DNA of 64,000 bases, from the NCBI RefSeq assembly GCF_026230105.1, contig NC_079476.1, forward strand, positions 32,974,559 to 33,038,558, given 5' to 3'. Below are positions 47,822-59,571 of the stretch, in pieces. The stretch is from Diorhabda sublineata. Its lineage: Eukaryota; Arthropoda; Insecta; Coleoptera; Chrysomelidae. The position numbers and the translations under genes are program-made. Within the stretch, counting starts at the first letter, position 1. Each line of letters begins with the position of its first letter. Under the pieces are notes generated by a model, which was not told where the DNA came from, ran no database searches, and worked only from the letters and a program-made list of their open reading frames with translations.

Positions 47822-48653
47822 CTGTAAACAAAATACGTTGCCTCACTTTGAACAAGTTTTATGATTATTTTCCTAAACATTCATTGTTGACTTGTGTGAT
47901 TATACATAACGGTAGGTGAAAGCAGATGTACGCTGCGATCCTCAAGATACTCTTTGCAAAGCGTGCTGCAGTTGTTTTGCTTTCTTCAAGTTCTATTAGT
48001 CTCTATATATTAGTTCTAGAATAAGAGCTAATGCTTTTGGCGCATCGCCTGTTTATTCTGGTCTATGTCGCCATTGTTTTGACGTACGTCTGGATCGTGG
48101 AGCTTTTTATCTATTGTGACCTCAGACATTGTCATTCATTCCCTTTTTCTCATTACCCATTTGGGATGCTCTTTATTAAAGCTGTTCTTAGTTCCTATAT
48201 TATTATATCATCACTGATCTTTTTACAAAATCTAACGATATTCTATAATAATAAGGGTCATAAGAATAATTTGGAATATGACGGTTCTATTGGATATTGC
48301 TCACAAAATAAAATATAAACTGTAATACTTTTCCGTCCATTCCATTTCGTGCACGTTATATCTTGTATATCACACTTCTACAAACTAAAGAAGTTGTTGC
48401 AATAATTTTCATTCAGGAATATGAAGCAAGTATAGACGCATATGAATATAAAGCTACAAATCAAATGTATGGAATGAACATTTATATTTCGTTCTGCGAA
48501 ATTCGCTCTGGTTTTGAGCGAAGCTACTACTGCCCGTCCATAAAGGCTCGCCACGGAGTGACTGACACTCCCCCGGGTCAAATACATCACACAGTAAATA
48601 ATTTTCGTAGTGTACAAAAGTTGCCGCTATCCAATTATCAGCTTATCACAATT
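47822..48653. other. No supported gene
   Basis: Open frames at 48031-48318 (plus) and 48378-48617 (minus) match nothing I know. A richer stretch at 48520-48590 (GCCACGGAGTGACTGACACT) is unexplained. Confidence 0.3.
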
Positions 48654-48767
48654 ATGCAATTATGTCTGCTAATAGCTTTCATTCTAATTTCTCTTAATAC
48701 CGCCGCATATAACACGCAAACTCGACTCTCAGTTAACCCAAAGGCTACAATTCACAAGAAACGATGA
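48654..48767 (+). CDS. Possible small secreted peptide, 37 residues
   Basis: A short frame starting at an in-frame ATG gives a good signal-peptide shape: MQLCLLIAFILISLNTAA, then about 19 residues that end in a basic KKR. It lies inside a longer frame opening at 48363. There is no homology I recognise and no clear promoter or intron, so chance is a real possibility. Confidence 0.15.
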   Translation: MQLCLLIAFILISLNTAAYNTQTRLSVNPKATIHKKR

Positions 48768-49504
48768 AGAACGAAATTATTGTACCAAATATGATGTATA
48801 TCAAGGTTCTGCAATAATTTGTGTATTATTTTAGTTGCGTTACTGTAAAAACTGGTACATTTAAAAAATTGTAGTTGACTCGGACAGAATAATATAAATT
48901 AAAATCAAGGAGAGAAATACAAATGAAATTTTTCCTCTATTCTTGTAATAATAAAAATATTCAATTCTGAAGAAAAAATAGTGATGATATATTAATGGTT
49001 AAATTGCAAAACCTCGTCAAGTCAATTTTTATCATTTATGAGTTTTTGATGTGAAACTTTTTTAAATAAATTATTCCTTTAAACTGCAAAAAAAAGTTTT
49101 TAATACTTGTAGTGACATCATTCAAAAGCTAGCAAGATTGATATGAAAAATATGTAGAGAAAGAAACCTCTTTAGTAGACTTACGAGGTTTTGACATTTA
49201 AGTATATTTTTAATGAAAAATTAAAATGAAGATAAGTCTTAAGTCACGCCAAAAATAATTTCGCCGTAAGCCAACTAAAGATTTGTTTTTGTGCCCTAAA
49301 CGTTCATAAAATTAAATAGTTATGTCAGACAACCATGGTAGTCGTGGTAAATATATTGCTTAACATTTAATAAAAATATCACTGGATAAGTCTTTTATTA
49401 ACCTAATATTAACGTGATTTCTAAATATTATGCTGGGAGTTAAAGTTAATGTCTTGTAGAATAGAAAAGGGTGAAACCCAAAACCCTGCAAAGGTTATGA
49501 TCAA
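48768..49504. other. No recognisable feature
   Basis: AT-rich spacer with no supported signal. Confidence 0.3.
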
Positions 49505-50180
49505 AATGATATTCTGGTGACAGATTTAAGAGCCAGTAGTAGCTTTATCATCTGTGATGATTTGAATATTTTGAACAATATCACTGAGAAAGAAGTATCA
49601 ACCGGTAATGTTCCTTATTGTGAAAGAAGTCAAGATAATGATATAACTGATATCAGTAAAAGCGTGACGCCTACTTCCACGGTGCCAACATCACCCTTGG
49701 AGGAACCCTTATTGATTCTTGACTTAAATAATACAGGACAATGTGACATTAATATATTGTCTGACTTGGAGATTCATAATTCTAATAACGAACCTAGTAA
49801 CAGTGGTTCTGAGTACGTTATTTCAGATATTGAGGGGGTTCTAAGCTCTTCTGAATCTGAAAGTTTCTCAGAAAATGATCAAAATAAGACAAATCAAACT
49901 GTTGCAACAAAACGTGAAAGATCTATTAAAATTATATTAATTAAATTAAATAAGGAAACAAAAAACTATAAAAAAATTGAGGATCAAGGAAAAGGGGTCC
50001 CCCTTGTAATTGTAGTAGTCCCAACTTTTATTGCCGATTATTTTCTGAGGAAGAAAGGATTGGAGTGAAAAAAAGATTTATATATCGGGATTGGTCGATG
50101 CTGCCGCCTGTTAAATTTCATCGCACTGGTATTATTTGTTTAAATTATTCCTGTGAATTAATATTTATGAAATTATTATC
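49505..50180 (+). pseudogene. Frameshifted copy of an uncharacterised insect repeat-borne protein
   Basis: The frame opens at 49517 with an acidic, serine-rich N-terminal half (SDIEGVLSSSESESFSENDQ near 49840). It then has a basic stretch (TKRERSIKIILIKLNKETKN) ending in DQGKGVP. A one-base shift near 50003 then gives CNCSSPNFYCRLFSEEERIG, a Cys-rich segment followed by an SEEER helix. The order KR-rich helix, GK.VP, Cys-rich, EEER agrees with a many-copy insect protein type I recall only as uncharacterised, possibly transposon-derived. Memory of that family is uncertain. The frame is truncated after about 50180. Confidence 0.4.
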
Positions 50181-50468
50181 AATTTTTCTTATATATTATA
50201 TAAAAAAATTTCAAAAGAAACTAATGTTCAAGTACAAATCATATCATATCTTAACGATGGAAAAATATAATTTATCAAAATAACTATTATGCAAAAGAAT
50301 ATGAAAATTAAAGATAAAATGGTAATCAATTGTGCGAAAATCTGTGCAAACTGTACAAAAAGTTTTACGTTCCATCAACAAATTGAATTTGTTCAGTACT
50401 AGTTGGAGACGAGCCAAAATATTTTGAATAAATTTTGGACTTATGGATCCGCGCATGTCAACACATTC
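50181..50468. other. No recognisable feature
   Basis: Short AT-rich spacer. Confidence 0.3.
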
Positions 50469-50930
50469 GAGGGTGGTTCAAATATAAACCGGAATTTTTT
50501 ATACAAGATTTTATTATCAAATTACAGAGATAAAATTTTTCACAGTTTTTCTAGATAGTTTCCGTCACAATCTACACACTTTTATTACTTCTTCGGAAGC
50601 TTTCGGATAGAGCTTTTTCATGAAAGGACTATAAGGAAGTTTTTCCAGTGTTTCAACCCAAATCAACGTTTCCATTGTAAGCCGAGAGTTGTCTTGTAGC
50701 AATATCACAATACGGATTGGAAAATCGCGTCGTTTGGATCTGTAGACAGGTTTCTCCGTATTTTTAGGAGGTTACTGTAATACTGCGCGCCCACAATTTG
50801 TTGTTCAGTGAGAAAATCAACTGCAATTACTCCCTTCATGTCCCAAAACACTTTCACCGCAACCGTCGCTTCAACTAATGCGCCTTCATATTTCTCCTTA
50901 CACTCCTTACACTTGGATAGGCATATATCC
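50469..50930 (-). mobile_element. Mariner-like element, 3' half with one end
   Basis: GAGGGTGGTTCAAATATAAA at 50469 has the look of a mariner terminal repeat. Read on the minus strand: VAVKVFWDMKGVIAVDFLTE, then QQIVGAQYYSNLLK (about 50760-50870), ILLQDNSRLTMETL (second catalytic aspartate, about 50690), LEKLPYSPF and a short KLYPKASEEVIKVC end (about 50590). The DLAPSDYHLF segment is deleted, removing the third catalytic residue. The N-terminal half and the second terminus are absent. Confidence 0.8.
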
Positions 50931-52239
50931 CCGAACTGCTCGTGTTATTTTCGTTTAATTTATGACGATTCTAAATAATATTTGATCAAAACGAATAATG
51001 CGCAACAGACATGGGTACATCCTTCACGCTCATGTTAGGTTAATGATAGCGAACTAAAAACCTGGTATTGATGAGGTGAATAAGAAATAATTATCTGATT
51101 TGTCCTTATAATCTTGATGGTTAAAAAGATTCATAGGCTGTTTGTTTGGAAGCAAAAAGAACGAAATCCGTGATCCATGAACATTTTTATACATATTCCT
51201 GTCTAATCCCTGCCAACATAATAAACAATCAAGTCAAAAAGGTAGTTTAACTGAAAGTTTTACATTTCTCTGTTTAATATATTACGCCTTTTCGCCATCA
51301 AATCACTGTAACTATATTATTTATAGCAACTTTTATTATTAAATTAAATTAAATTATAAATTAACAGTCTTTTTGTAAAGCTTTTTAAATCATCAATCCC
51401 CTCAACTTCATACCTTCAGCTCTTCGCTTAGAAATGTCGATTGATCACGAATACCCATCCTAAATTCACAAATTTTGTTTATTTTTATAGCATTTACAAC
51501 ATCCTTAATTAATTTCGTATCTGTTTTTATACGGAAACTAATTTTATTCTGTAAATAGGTTTTCAGATACATCAGAAAGTCAAAACAACTGACTATTCTG
51601 GGAATGAAGCTTTTTTACACTCAGAGAATTTTTTCAATTAAATGAATAGCTCATAAAAACAGAAAACAAAAGGAATCATAACAACAGCAATCTATCCAAG
51701 TGTATATTTGACTCCAACGCAACTCTCACGTGTTTTAATCAGTCAACAAAAACAAAGTTTAAAGAGAAATGAGTACAAACCGAATGTGCTGTTTTTATTG
51801 AATCCCTTTAAGAATTTATCACGCCTCCCATATAAAAATTTTAAGTATCATATTTCAAGGAAACAAATCATATTAAAAAGGAATGTACAGTGTAAACTAT
51901 TTCTTCTTAATTTTCAAATAAGTATTAAATATATCTAAAAATTTTTATTCAAATTCTTTTGGGCTATTTTCCAGTTGTCTGACAACTATTCTCCTGTTCT
52001 CTGCCAACTATTCTCCTCTTGTCTGCCAATCAATATTAGGGGTTAAAAAGAGATGATCTCAATAATGCGCTTTTCACCACTCTTTAGTATTTTATAAAAA
52101 ATGGGATTATATTTAAAATAACTGTCTAACCTTTTTTTAAACAGTTTAATGCGTCAAGTTTCTACACCGCTGGTCATTGCCTCAGGAAACAAGTGAAAGT
52201 TATTTTACATAAAGAATTATTGCTACAGTCTTACAAGAT
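50931..52239. other. Mostly featureless; short tandem repeat and possible LINE tail
   Basis: At about 51973-52035 three 22-base units (CTGCCAACTATTCTCCTCTT and variants) lie in tandem. Read on the minus strand, 52090-52200 gives LDALNCLKKRLDSYFKYNP, which resembles the C-terminus of Jockey-like LINEs (LN.FK.RLD..), but only over this short stretch. Confidence 0.35.
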
Positions 52240-52714
52240 TGTTACGAACGCGTCTCCACCCTGGAGCCGGCCCTGCCTGGTTTTACTGAAATTCTAAAAT
52301 TCGGCAAACGCGCCGCCTTTGCCAGTTTATTTTTTTATACAACGTTTTTTGTTATAGCAGGCGGTTCATTTACATGATTTTTTTTGAATAATTTTTAGGA
52401 AGGTCTATTTATTTATTTGATTTGTTTCTTTATTTTCTAGAAGTTTTGGAATTATTTTGGGATATATATATATATAAGGAGATTCTGTAGCGCAGTTGAG
52501 TTCAATTCATAATAAATAGTCGCAGTGATCATAATAGAAATTAATCGAAGAATTTAAATAAATTATTTAAGTTAGTTAAGTGATAGCGATAAGTGAATTA
52601 TTTAAATTAGTTAAGTGTAGAGTAAGGTATTTAAATAAACTAAGAAAGTAAGAGACAGTGTTTATTAATTCATCCTTTGAATAGAAAGTGTGGATAAATA
52701 CGAAAAACTTTACA
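52240..52714 (+). repeat. Solo LTR of an LTR retrotransposon
   Basis: It starts TGTTACGAACGCGTCTCCAC and ends AAAACTTTACA, so it has the TG...CA form. Inside are a TATA-like run (ATATATATATATAAGG at about 52463), AATAAATAG downstream and further AATAAA words near the end, as expected for promoter and poly(A) parts of an LTR. No primer-binding site or gag/pol follows, so it is solo. It shares its 3' part with the fragment at 16074 and its general layout with 54043-54337. Flanking direct repeats are not clear. Confidence 0.75.
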
Positions 52715-54042
52715 ATATATAACTATATAATATTTTGTGGAACAAGTTGGTAGCTTTGAGGAGTTTTAAAACTTTTTCAATCTCTGTGGAGCAGCTTAAG
52801 ATTTCATTAAAATTACAGTGTTAAAGTATTGTCTGGTTGAAATGTGCTGAACGGTCACGGTAGCATGATGATTATAACCGTTTGTCAGTTTAGTATGGTT
52901 AATATGGACTCTTCTTATTGTCCCAACTTATTTCCTAATTGGGGAATTCAGATAGACGTTGCTTGGTGCTGTCGTATTGTTACCAAATATTGTGCCTTAA
53001 ATCTTGGGTGGGGTTTTTGAAGTTCAATTTGAAATCATTCGCAAGTTGTAGTAAGATTTCTGGAAGGTTCTGTCAATCCGCAGTTTTATTGAGTGATTCC
53101 TAAGTGCGATTGAAGATGAGAGTGCAAACGAATTTGGTAGATGTCATTTGTGTTTCGAAGTTTTGGATGGTCATTGGAAAAATAGTTTTAATTTATTAAT
53201 TGACTTTCGTGCATTCCCAAAATTTAAAATTTCAAATTTTAATTATTTGTTAATTAAAAACGTTTGTAATAGATATTCCAAATTATTTTCACTGTACTTC
53301 CTTTATATTCTGTGCCGCCTACATGTTATAATATGCTCAATATTTTAGTCCATCTGCTAGCTAGATGGAAGTTTATAAAACTGTTTGAAAATATTCTTAT
53401 ATATTTTTTGGTGTCTTCTGGGTTAAAATTTTCATTTCTTTATCTCTTTCACTTCACTAATCTTGACTATTATTTTTTTACAAACTTCACAGAAATGTCA
53501 TCATGGTAATATCCACAATTTAAATTAGCAAAACATCAAGAAGAGTGTACAACATCGCCAAGGCAAAGGTATATTCACATATCAATATGAAACTAACAAC
53601 TTTCATAAGGTTGATTCGCAATCTAACGATACAATTTTGATTTAAAGTTTTAGGTCATTGAACACCTCAAATCAACGTCTAAATATGTAACAAATGCTGA
53701 TTTTCTAAAATAGGCTTCTTTGATTTTTGTAAATTATCTATTACAATAGGAGCTCACAAGACCCTAAGATCAAAATAATACGATTCTTTATGAACAAATC
53801 ATACTACATAAAGGTATATGTAGGATTAACTAGATTCATAAATATTTTAGAATTCAAAAGAAATGATAACTGAATTTTACTTGATGAAATCATAATAAAA
53901 ACACCTTGGTTTACCGTTATCAAGGCCGTAGAATCCATTTATTGTTATATATCTCTTATTTGTATCACTACTTCTATTCAGGTTCTTTGGAAGTGCCATA
54001 AATCACAGAAATGGTAGATGGTTGAAAAATATTGGAAAAAAC
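52715..54042. other. No recognisable feature
   Basis: No coding region or repeat supported. Open frames at 53148-53509 match nothing I know. Confidence 0.35.
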
Positions 54043-54337
54043 TGTAACGAATTCGTCTAAGACATACCGTAAAGAGTTTAAACTTTGGCGAATGTGCCTT
54101 TTCGTGAAATTCGTTTGATGTTGTTATATATATATATACATGCTTGTTTAGCAAGGAGAAGGCAGTATATAACTCAAAGTTATAGTGAACGTAACGAAAT
54201 AGTAAAAAGTATTTGGTGAATTTGAATAAATTATAATAAATAGTGAATATTTAATTAAATAATTAGTGATAAATGACAATATGTATAAATTCACCCTATC
54301 GTACGATATAGTTTAAATAAATGAGAAAAATCTTACA
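54043..54337 (+). repeat. Second solo LTR, diverged relative
   Basis: It begins TGTAACGAATTCGTCTAAG and ends AAAATCTTACA. It keeps the order seen in the first LTR: a TTYGGCRAAYGYGCC-like word (54088), a TATATATATATATACATG run (54127), and a closing AATTCACCC, AATAAATGAGAAAA segment. It is shorter (295 against 475 bases), so it is either an internally deleted copy or a subfamily. Confidence 0.68.
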
Positions 54338-54686
54338 ATACTACCCGGCTTAGAATCTAATTTGGAATTGCTCAGCATTAATTTTTTCTATTACTTCCAA
54401 ATTAACTCTAATTTGTAGATTGAATAATATGTAGTGGAGATTTTTGATGTACAATCAGCAGTGATACGTGTGCCAAATAGCCTTAATTTTTTCTTTACAA
54501 CATAAGCCAATGTTGAGTCTTCCTTGGTAACCTGAAGGTCAAACTGTATCTCTTCGAGAATTATTAGTGAAATAAATGGAGTCCGAATAAATACTGAAAC
54601 GCTTTTATTAGCTTCACCTGTATGTGGGTTTGTGAATTTGTTTGAGCAAGTGGCTTATTACTGTTAGTATATCCCATCACTTTAAT
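54338..54686. other. No recognisable feature
   Basis: AT-rich spacer. Confidence 0.3.
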
Positions 54687-54765
54687 TGCGTTCGTTAGCC
54701 GAGCGGGCTAAGGCATTAACCTCCGGATTCGCAGATCATGGGCACAGATTCCGTTCACGCTTTAA
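54687..54765 (+). repeat. tRNA-derived SINE head
   Basis: GTTAGCCGAGCGGGCTAAGG at 54694 matches an RNA polymerase III A box of Leu/Ser tRNA type, and CCTCCGGATTCGCAGATCAT follows like an anticodon-arm region. The B box should read GGTTCGAATCC but here is CACAGATTCCGTTC, so this is not a working tRNA gene. A T-rich run follows at about 54785. A decayed SINE is the simplest reading. Confidence 0.65.
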
Positions 54766-55586
54766 AAGTAATTTGTTTTCTCGGTAATTTTTTTTTTAGA
54801 AATTTTATAAGGGTGTTCGAGAAGAATTTTACATCCGTGCAATGTCTGCTGGAAGTTTACAAAGCTAATGAGTGGAACTTGAAGAAAAAATTTATTTTTA
54901 ACAATAAATTGAACTAAAAAGTGGAATAAAGTTTTAAAAAACAAAGCTTTTAAAGCGTGACAAACAAAAAAGTTTAAAATAATTTTTAAAATAAGCTTAA
55001 AACAATAATGAATGAAAATGATATAAAAATAAATTGCCCTTTTGAACTGATACGTTATCAAGAAATTATCTATAAACAATACAAATGTAAGCAGCTATAA
55101 ACAACTTTCTAACAAAACGAAATTCTTCGTGTTATTAAACAAGATTTTCTGGCGTCAGTTCTGATTTAAATTATAATTATTAACTCGCTTAAAACAATGT
55201 CATAATTACATGCTTAATTTTACCACTTTAATGACCATTAACAAACCGCAAAAATGACTCGGCATACTTTCAGTACAAATAAAGGCAGATCAAGTTAATT
55301 CATTTGAAATTTTTAAACCAACTTAATTGGAAACGCATCATTTTACAACTTCCGATAATAAACTGTTAGTGAAGTACTTTTTAGATGAACCAATCAATAT
55401 TTGTTTGTAAAAAACATTTCAACCAAGAAGATATTTGCTTTTTAGGAACTACCGTATTCAATTTACATAATTAATTTTTTTGTTACTAGCATAATATGGA
55501 AACTAGTAGTTATAGTTTTGCAGCATCGTTTGACATCTCAGTTAGTTAAAAGATTGTAGCCATATTAAAAAAGTTATTAATTTAGA
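54766..55586. other. No recognisable feature
   Basis: AT-rich DNA. The minus-strand frame 54762-55079 is a low-complexity Phe/Ile/Lys frame without similarity. Confidence 0.3.
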
Positions 55587-55690
55587 ACAGTGGCCATCAA
55601 ACTTTTGAGCCTGATAGTTCGCACAGCATATATACTTGCGTACATAGAAATCGGCTCACTGGAAACTTTTGACCTTAACTATATTTTTTT
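55587..55690 (+). repeat. Possible hAT-type transposon end
   Basis: CAGTGGCCATCAAACTTTTG followed by AGCCTGATAGTTCGCA resembles hAT termini (CAGTGGTTCTCAAACTTTTG). No inverted partner was found nearby. Confidence 0.35.
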
Positions 55691-55796
55691 TAATTATTTA
55701 TCAAATTAAAAAAAAGAAATATGCTGTTTGGAAGACAATTTAATATGCTCTAATGTGAGTATAAATTTATGAAAACTAATTTCGACTTAAGTCAAG

Positions 55797-56480
55797 TTAC
55801 TCTTCTTCTACTGCAATAATAAGCTCTGGGATGGAGTTTGATGTAGGAAGTCTTGCTCGAATTATTCTTTTTAGCTCATTCCAGAAATGTTCTATCGGAT
55901 TTAGGTCAAGATTGTATGCTGTCCACTCCAAAATCCGAAAACCAAAATCTGCAATGTGATCTTCCACGATTCTGTGATCAATCATTGAAACTCTTCTTCC
56001 GTGAACATGGACGCCGCTACGAAGGAACACAGGGTCAGTTCGAGCCACATAAGCACTCCACTCTTCAAAGCAGAAATCACCATATCGCTCTCTTGGTCTT
56101 CGGTAGACTTTCTTTCTTCGGTGGCTACGATGGAGGTATATTCTGGTATCATCGGAGAGCAAAACAGATCCCCATTGTTTCAACGTCCAATCGTAGATAT
56201 TTTAGGGGTCAGGTTATATTCCTGCAGTCTTCTTCTTACTTTCCAATGACTAATAGTCACTCCTTGCACTTAACGGAGCTGTCGTTGCACTTGAACAGCG
56301 GTCATCGCGAGCGGTTGTAAATCGCTTTCTGCTTTTTCCAGCTTGCCTATGAAAAGATTCAATCTCCTCATAACGCAGGAATACTTTTCGAACTGCTGCG
56401 CAGGTCATATCCGATTGTCTAGCGACAACTGATCAGACCCATTCTCGATTTCTATGCACGCAAGTTTATAAGTCTTCTAT
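55797..56480 (-). mobile_element. Tc1-like transposase remnant
   Basis: On the minus strand, N to C: a decayed DNA-binding part with LTTARDDRCSSATTAPLSAR (about 56240-56320; usual form: TTAREDR..), then NWTLKQWGSVLLSDDTRIYL with the first catalytic aspartate, KVYRRPRERYGD, TDPVFLRSGVHVHGRRVS, and finally ILEWTAYNLDLNPIEHFWNE with the catalytic glutamate. The block around the second catalytic aspartate (QDNARPH) is missing: the frame passes from VEDHIADFGF straight to ILEW. Frame is open for 128 codons (55797-56183). It is not active. The ends were not located. Confidence 0.87.
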
Positions 56481-57869
56481 AGAGCTACCAAGGAATAATG
56501 GTTGAAAGGAACTATGTAATTAAAAACTTATGCAGGCTTATTATATATATTTATTTTTTTCGGTCAGAAAGTATTTTCTCGAAGTTTGGATTGTATATTC
56601 TAACGCAGTTGTCCAAATGTTCGTCGGTAAGTCGGTTTCATTATTTGTTTTTTATGAACTTTACACAAGTAGGTGAAAATGAATATAGCTTTCAACCTCT
56701 ATGCAACTATGCAATTACAATTCGATAATTTTTAGGGGGATGAGAAGAACATCTTGAAAATCGATAAATTCCATCATTGAAAACGTCCGAACGAATTAAA
56801 TTTTTCACACCATGTTTTTATCTTCAGAAATATAGTGGTAATGAACAACGTATGCAGAATACATATTATCACTATTTTGTTCATTATTCGAATAAATAAC
56901 ATATTTGCTTGCTTTCTCGTACTCTTACTTTTGTGTGGTATAAACAAAATGAAATTCCTGGACTATACGGAAAATTCGTTTGAGAAGAAGCTTGATTTTC
57001 AAAATGAAGAGGTGTTTATTTTTTGAGAATGTCTATAAATATTATGCATCTAGCTGTCAGAAACACGACTAATGAAGAGTTGAGTGATTATTTGCAATTT
57101 TTGATTTTATATCGTTTGATCCATTAACTTGTGTTTGATTTATGATAATTATGTCTTCGTATATTTCCCTGACGAGGCACTGACAGTGATCTATCTGAAC
57201 CTAATCATTTTTCCGTACAATACTCGTTAATTTTGTATATACATGATCGAAATAAAGCTAGGATACAAAAAAAACTTGGTTTGGTTGAATAATATCAATA
57301 AATTCAATTATTATTGAAGAACATTTATATATTTACTCAAGTTTTCTGATTACAAGAGGTACCACGATATAACATCATTACAAATGAAATGTTTTGCATT
57401 ACTTTTTTCCAAAATAAAAGCTTTGATAATGTTTCTAAATTTTAATAAATATATTTCAATTATTTTCTGAAGAAATATTTCAGAAAATTGTACATTGTTT
57501 TTGATAATTCACATTTCTGTTTCTTTAAGCTTGTATTGGTGATACACAGAATTATTACAACTGTAATGATAGGTGAAGAAAAACGGTAAAGATCGACTGA
57601 CTGAAATTAAAATGTCCTTTAACAGTGCATATGAAAACTTTGTTTGAATGTAGTACTGTAGTATTGGTCGCAGTATTTCCCAAGACTTTTGCAGCATCTA
57701 AAGAATGGAAACATTGAGGTACAACTAAACTGAGTGAAAATCCATTCACATGGACATATCTAATTTGCATGAATATTCAATAGACATTGATCTTAAAAAA
57801 GTACAGAAATGAGATTTTCAAGAAAAATAGAGAATAAATCGAGATAAAACCAAATAGGGAATAACACTA
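56481..57869. other. No recognisable feature
   Basis: AT-rich DNA with several short open frames that match nothing known. Confidence 0.35.
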
Positions 57870-58120
57870 AAAGAAAAAAAATTATATTTAAAATCAAATC
57901 AAAACAAAATCGAAGAAGGTCTAGCTATGTTATGAGAATGGGAGATTAATACAAAAGATATATGAATAAACAGCTTACAAAAACAGAAAAAAACATCCAG
58001 GAGGAGCAGGAAATAAAACAGAAGACACCGGATGGAAAAAATGGAATAGAGAGCTCAAGTTATGCCTCAATTTCAGCCATGCCTTACACCGGAAAAGGTG
58101 AAAAGTAATTAGTAAGTAAG
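57870..58120 (+). mobile_element. Possible LINE ORF2 tail
   Basis: The purine-rich plus strand reads RRSSYVMRMGD, then HPGGAGNKTEDTGWKKWNRE in another frame, similar in order to LINE tails (LGHV.RM, GRPR..W..). It is short and weak, and could be chance in A-rich sequence. Confidence 0.3.
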
Positions 58121-59296
58121 AAACCTTAACGGAATAAACCATTGAAGGAGGTAATATTGAAGCTTTCTTGTCCTACGCTAAAATAACTAAGTACACAAAA
58201 AAAAATCATTAAAAGTATTTTTACATCTTGTCGATTCTTAAAACTTTATGTAGTTTGAAAAATGGATTGTATTTTAACTAAAATATTGCCAAATGTACTC
58301 ATACCACTGTTAAAATTTCTCTATTTCACTCTTCTAAGGTTACTTAATAGTAGTTAACCAGTCTACACGACATCGATGTTTTCATCATTTACCAATACAA
58401 TTAATTTTAGTCCTACGCATTCGTTAGTGTACGAAAGAGCGTGACACTTAAATTGTGACTTCCTCAGAATTTTTTTCATTTTAATTAGATTCTATCTCAC
58501 CATATTGTTAGAAGACAGATCGGAGATTGTGTAGATTCACCTATTTAGTATATGTATTTTCCGCCTAATAGAAATTTAAATAGTTGAAAATAACAGAAAG
58601 AATTAGATTTTCATTAAATTGTTTTTTTCCCAAAGATTAACATTTGAAAATGCTGTTGAACGAACGGCCACCGCGATTGTTTTAAACGAAGCGTCACTTT
58701 TTCGAACACTTAGACTATTGGTCTCCAATTGTCAATTTATCAGCATAAGCCAGTGATTTTACATTGCAGTAATCAAGAGTTGAATGATAGGGTAAAGATC
58801 TCCATTCCCTTTAAAGCAAACTCATGCTTCATTTATGGATAAATAATAGACATTGATGCTACAAGTACTAAATAGTCCATTTATTGGAATGTGGAATGTT
58901 TTGTAGGGTCAATTATGGTTTGTCTTCACTCCATACGCGGTAATGTTTATTGAAATACTTATTGAACAACAAATGATCCACAAGAATGGAGACAATTTTA
59001 AGATAAAATATTGTAACTACTCTAGAGCCCAATTAAGGAAAAAGAGACAGAAATGATGTTCTCATAGCTTTAATTTCTGCAACAGGTGAATCTTGTACGG
59101 GTGTAGGATACGATATTTTCTAGCAGTGGACAGTTTGCACTGACGATATTCACATATTTATATGGTTGCCACATTTAGAAATCATATCACTTTTCGGAAA
59201 CTATGATCAGATAATATCATCGAAGAATCAACGTACAAAAAAGTGATCAAAAGCAAAAGTTCTGGTAGATCATGAAAATTGCAACGAAAATTTAAT
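58121..59296. other. No recognisable feature
   Basis: AT-rich spacer with no supported signal. Confidence 0.3.
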
Positions 59297-59571
59297 GCCG
59301 CTTGACATGATGCAATACAACGTGCAATGCTATGCAAAACGCAATATATCTTGATCAAAAGCGTGCGCAGAAATTTATCTGATTGTTTCATGCAAGATAT
59401 TGACATTATCGGTTTTTTGCATACAAGTTGCAATCTAGCTTCGTTATTTTCATTGTTAAACTAGGTACAAAATATTAGATGGAATTTGAGGTTATGAATT
59501 TGTTTACTTTTACTGTTTACAGAGACTTGCATGCAATTTTTTGCACGTTGTATTGCATTATGTCAAGCGGC
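59297..59571. mobile_element. 275-bp MITE with long inverted ends
   Basis: GCCGCTTGACATGATGCAAT (59297) continuing through ACAACGTGCAA is the inverted match of the right end (59541-59571) with one mismatch over about 31 bases. The arms go on with GCATGCAA-like words. No protein is inside. A clear target duplication is not visible, so the superfamily cannot be told. Confidence 0.87.

Noticed and set aside
54687..54765. Functional tRNA gene
   Set aside because: The B box is degraded and no cloverleaf with a paired acceptor could be drawn, so a SINE head fits better.
55853..56320. 155-codon plus-strand frame
   Set aside because: It is a shadow of the minus-strand Tc1 transposase, whose catalytic motifs are recognisable.
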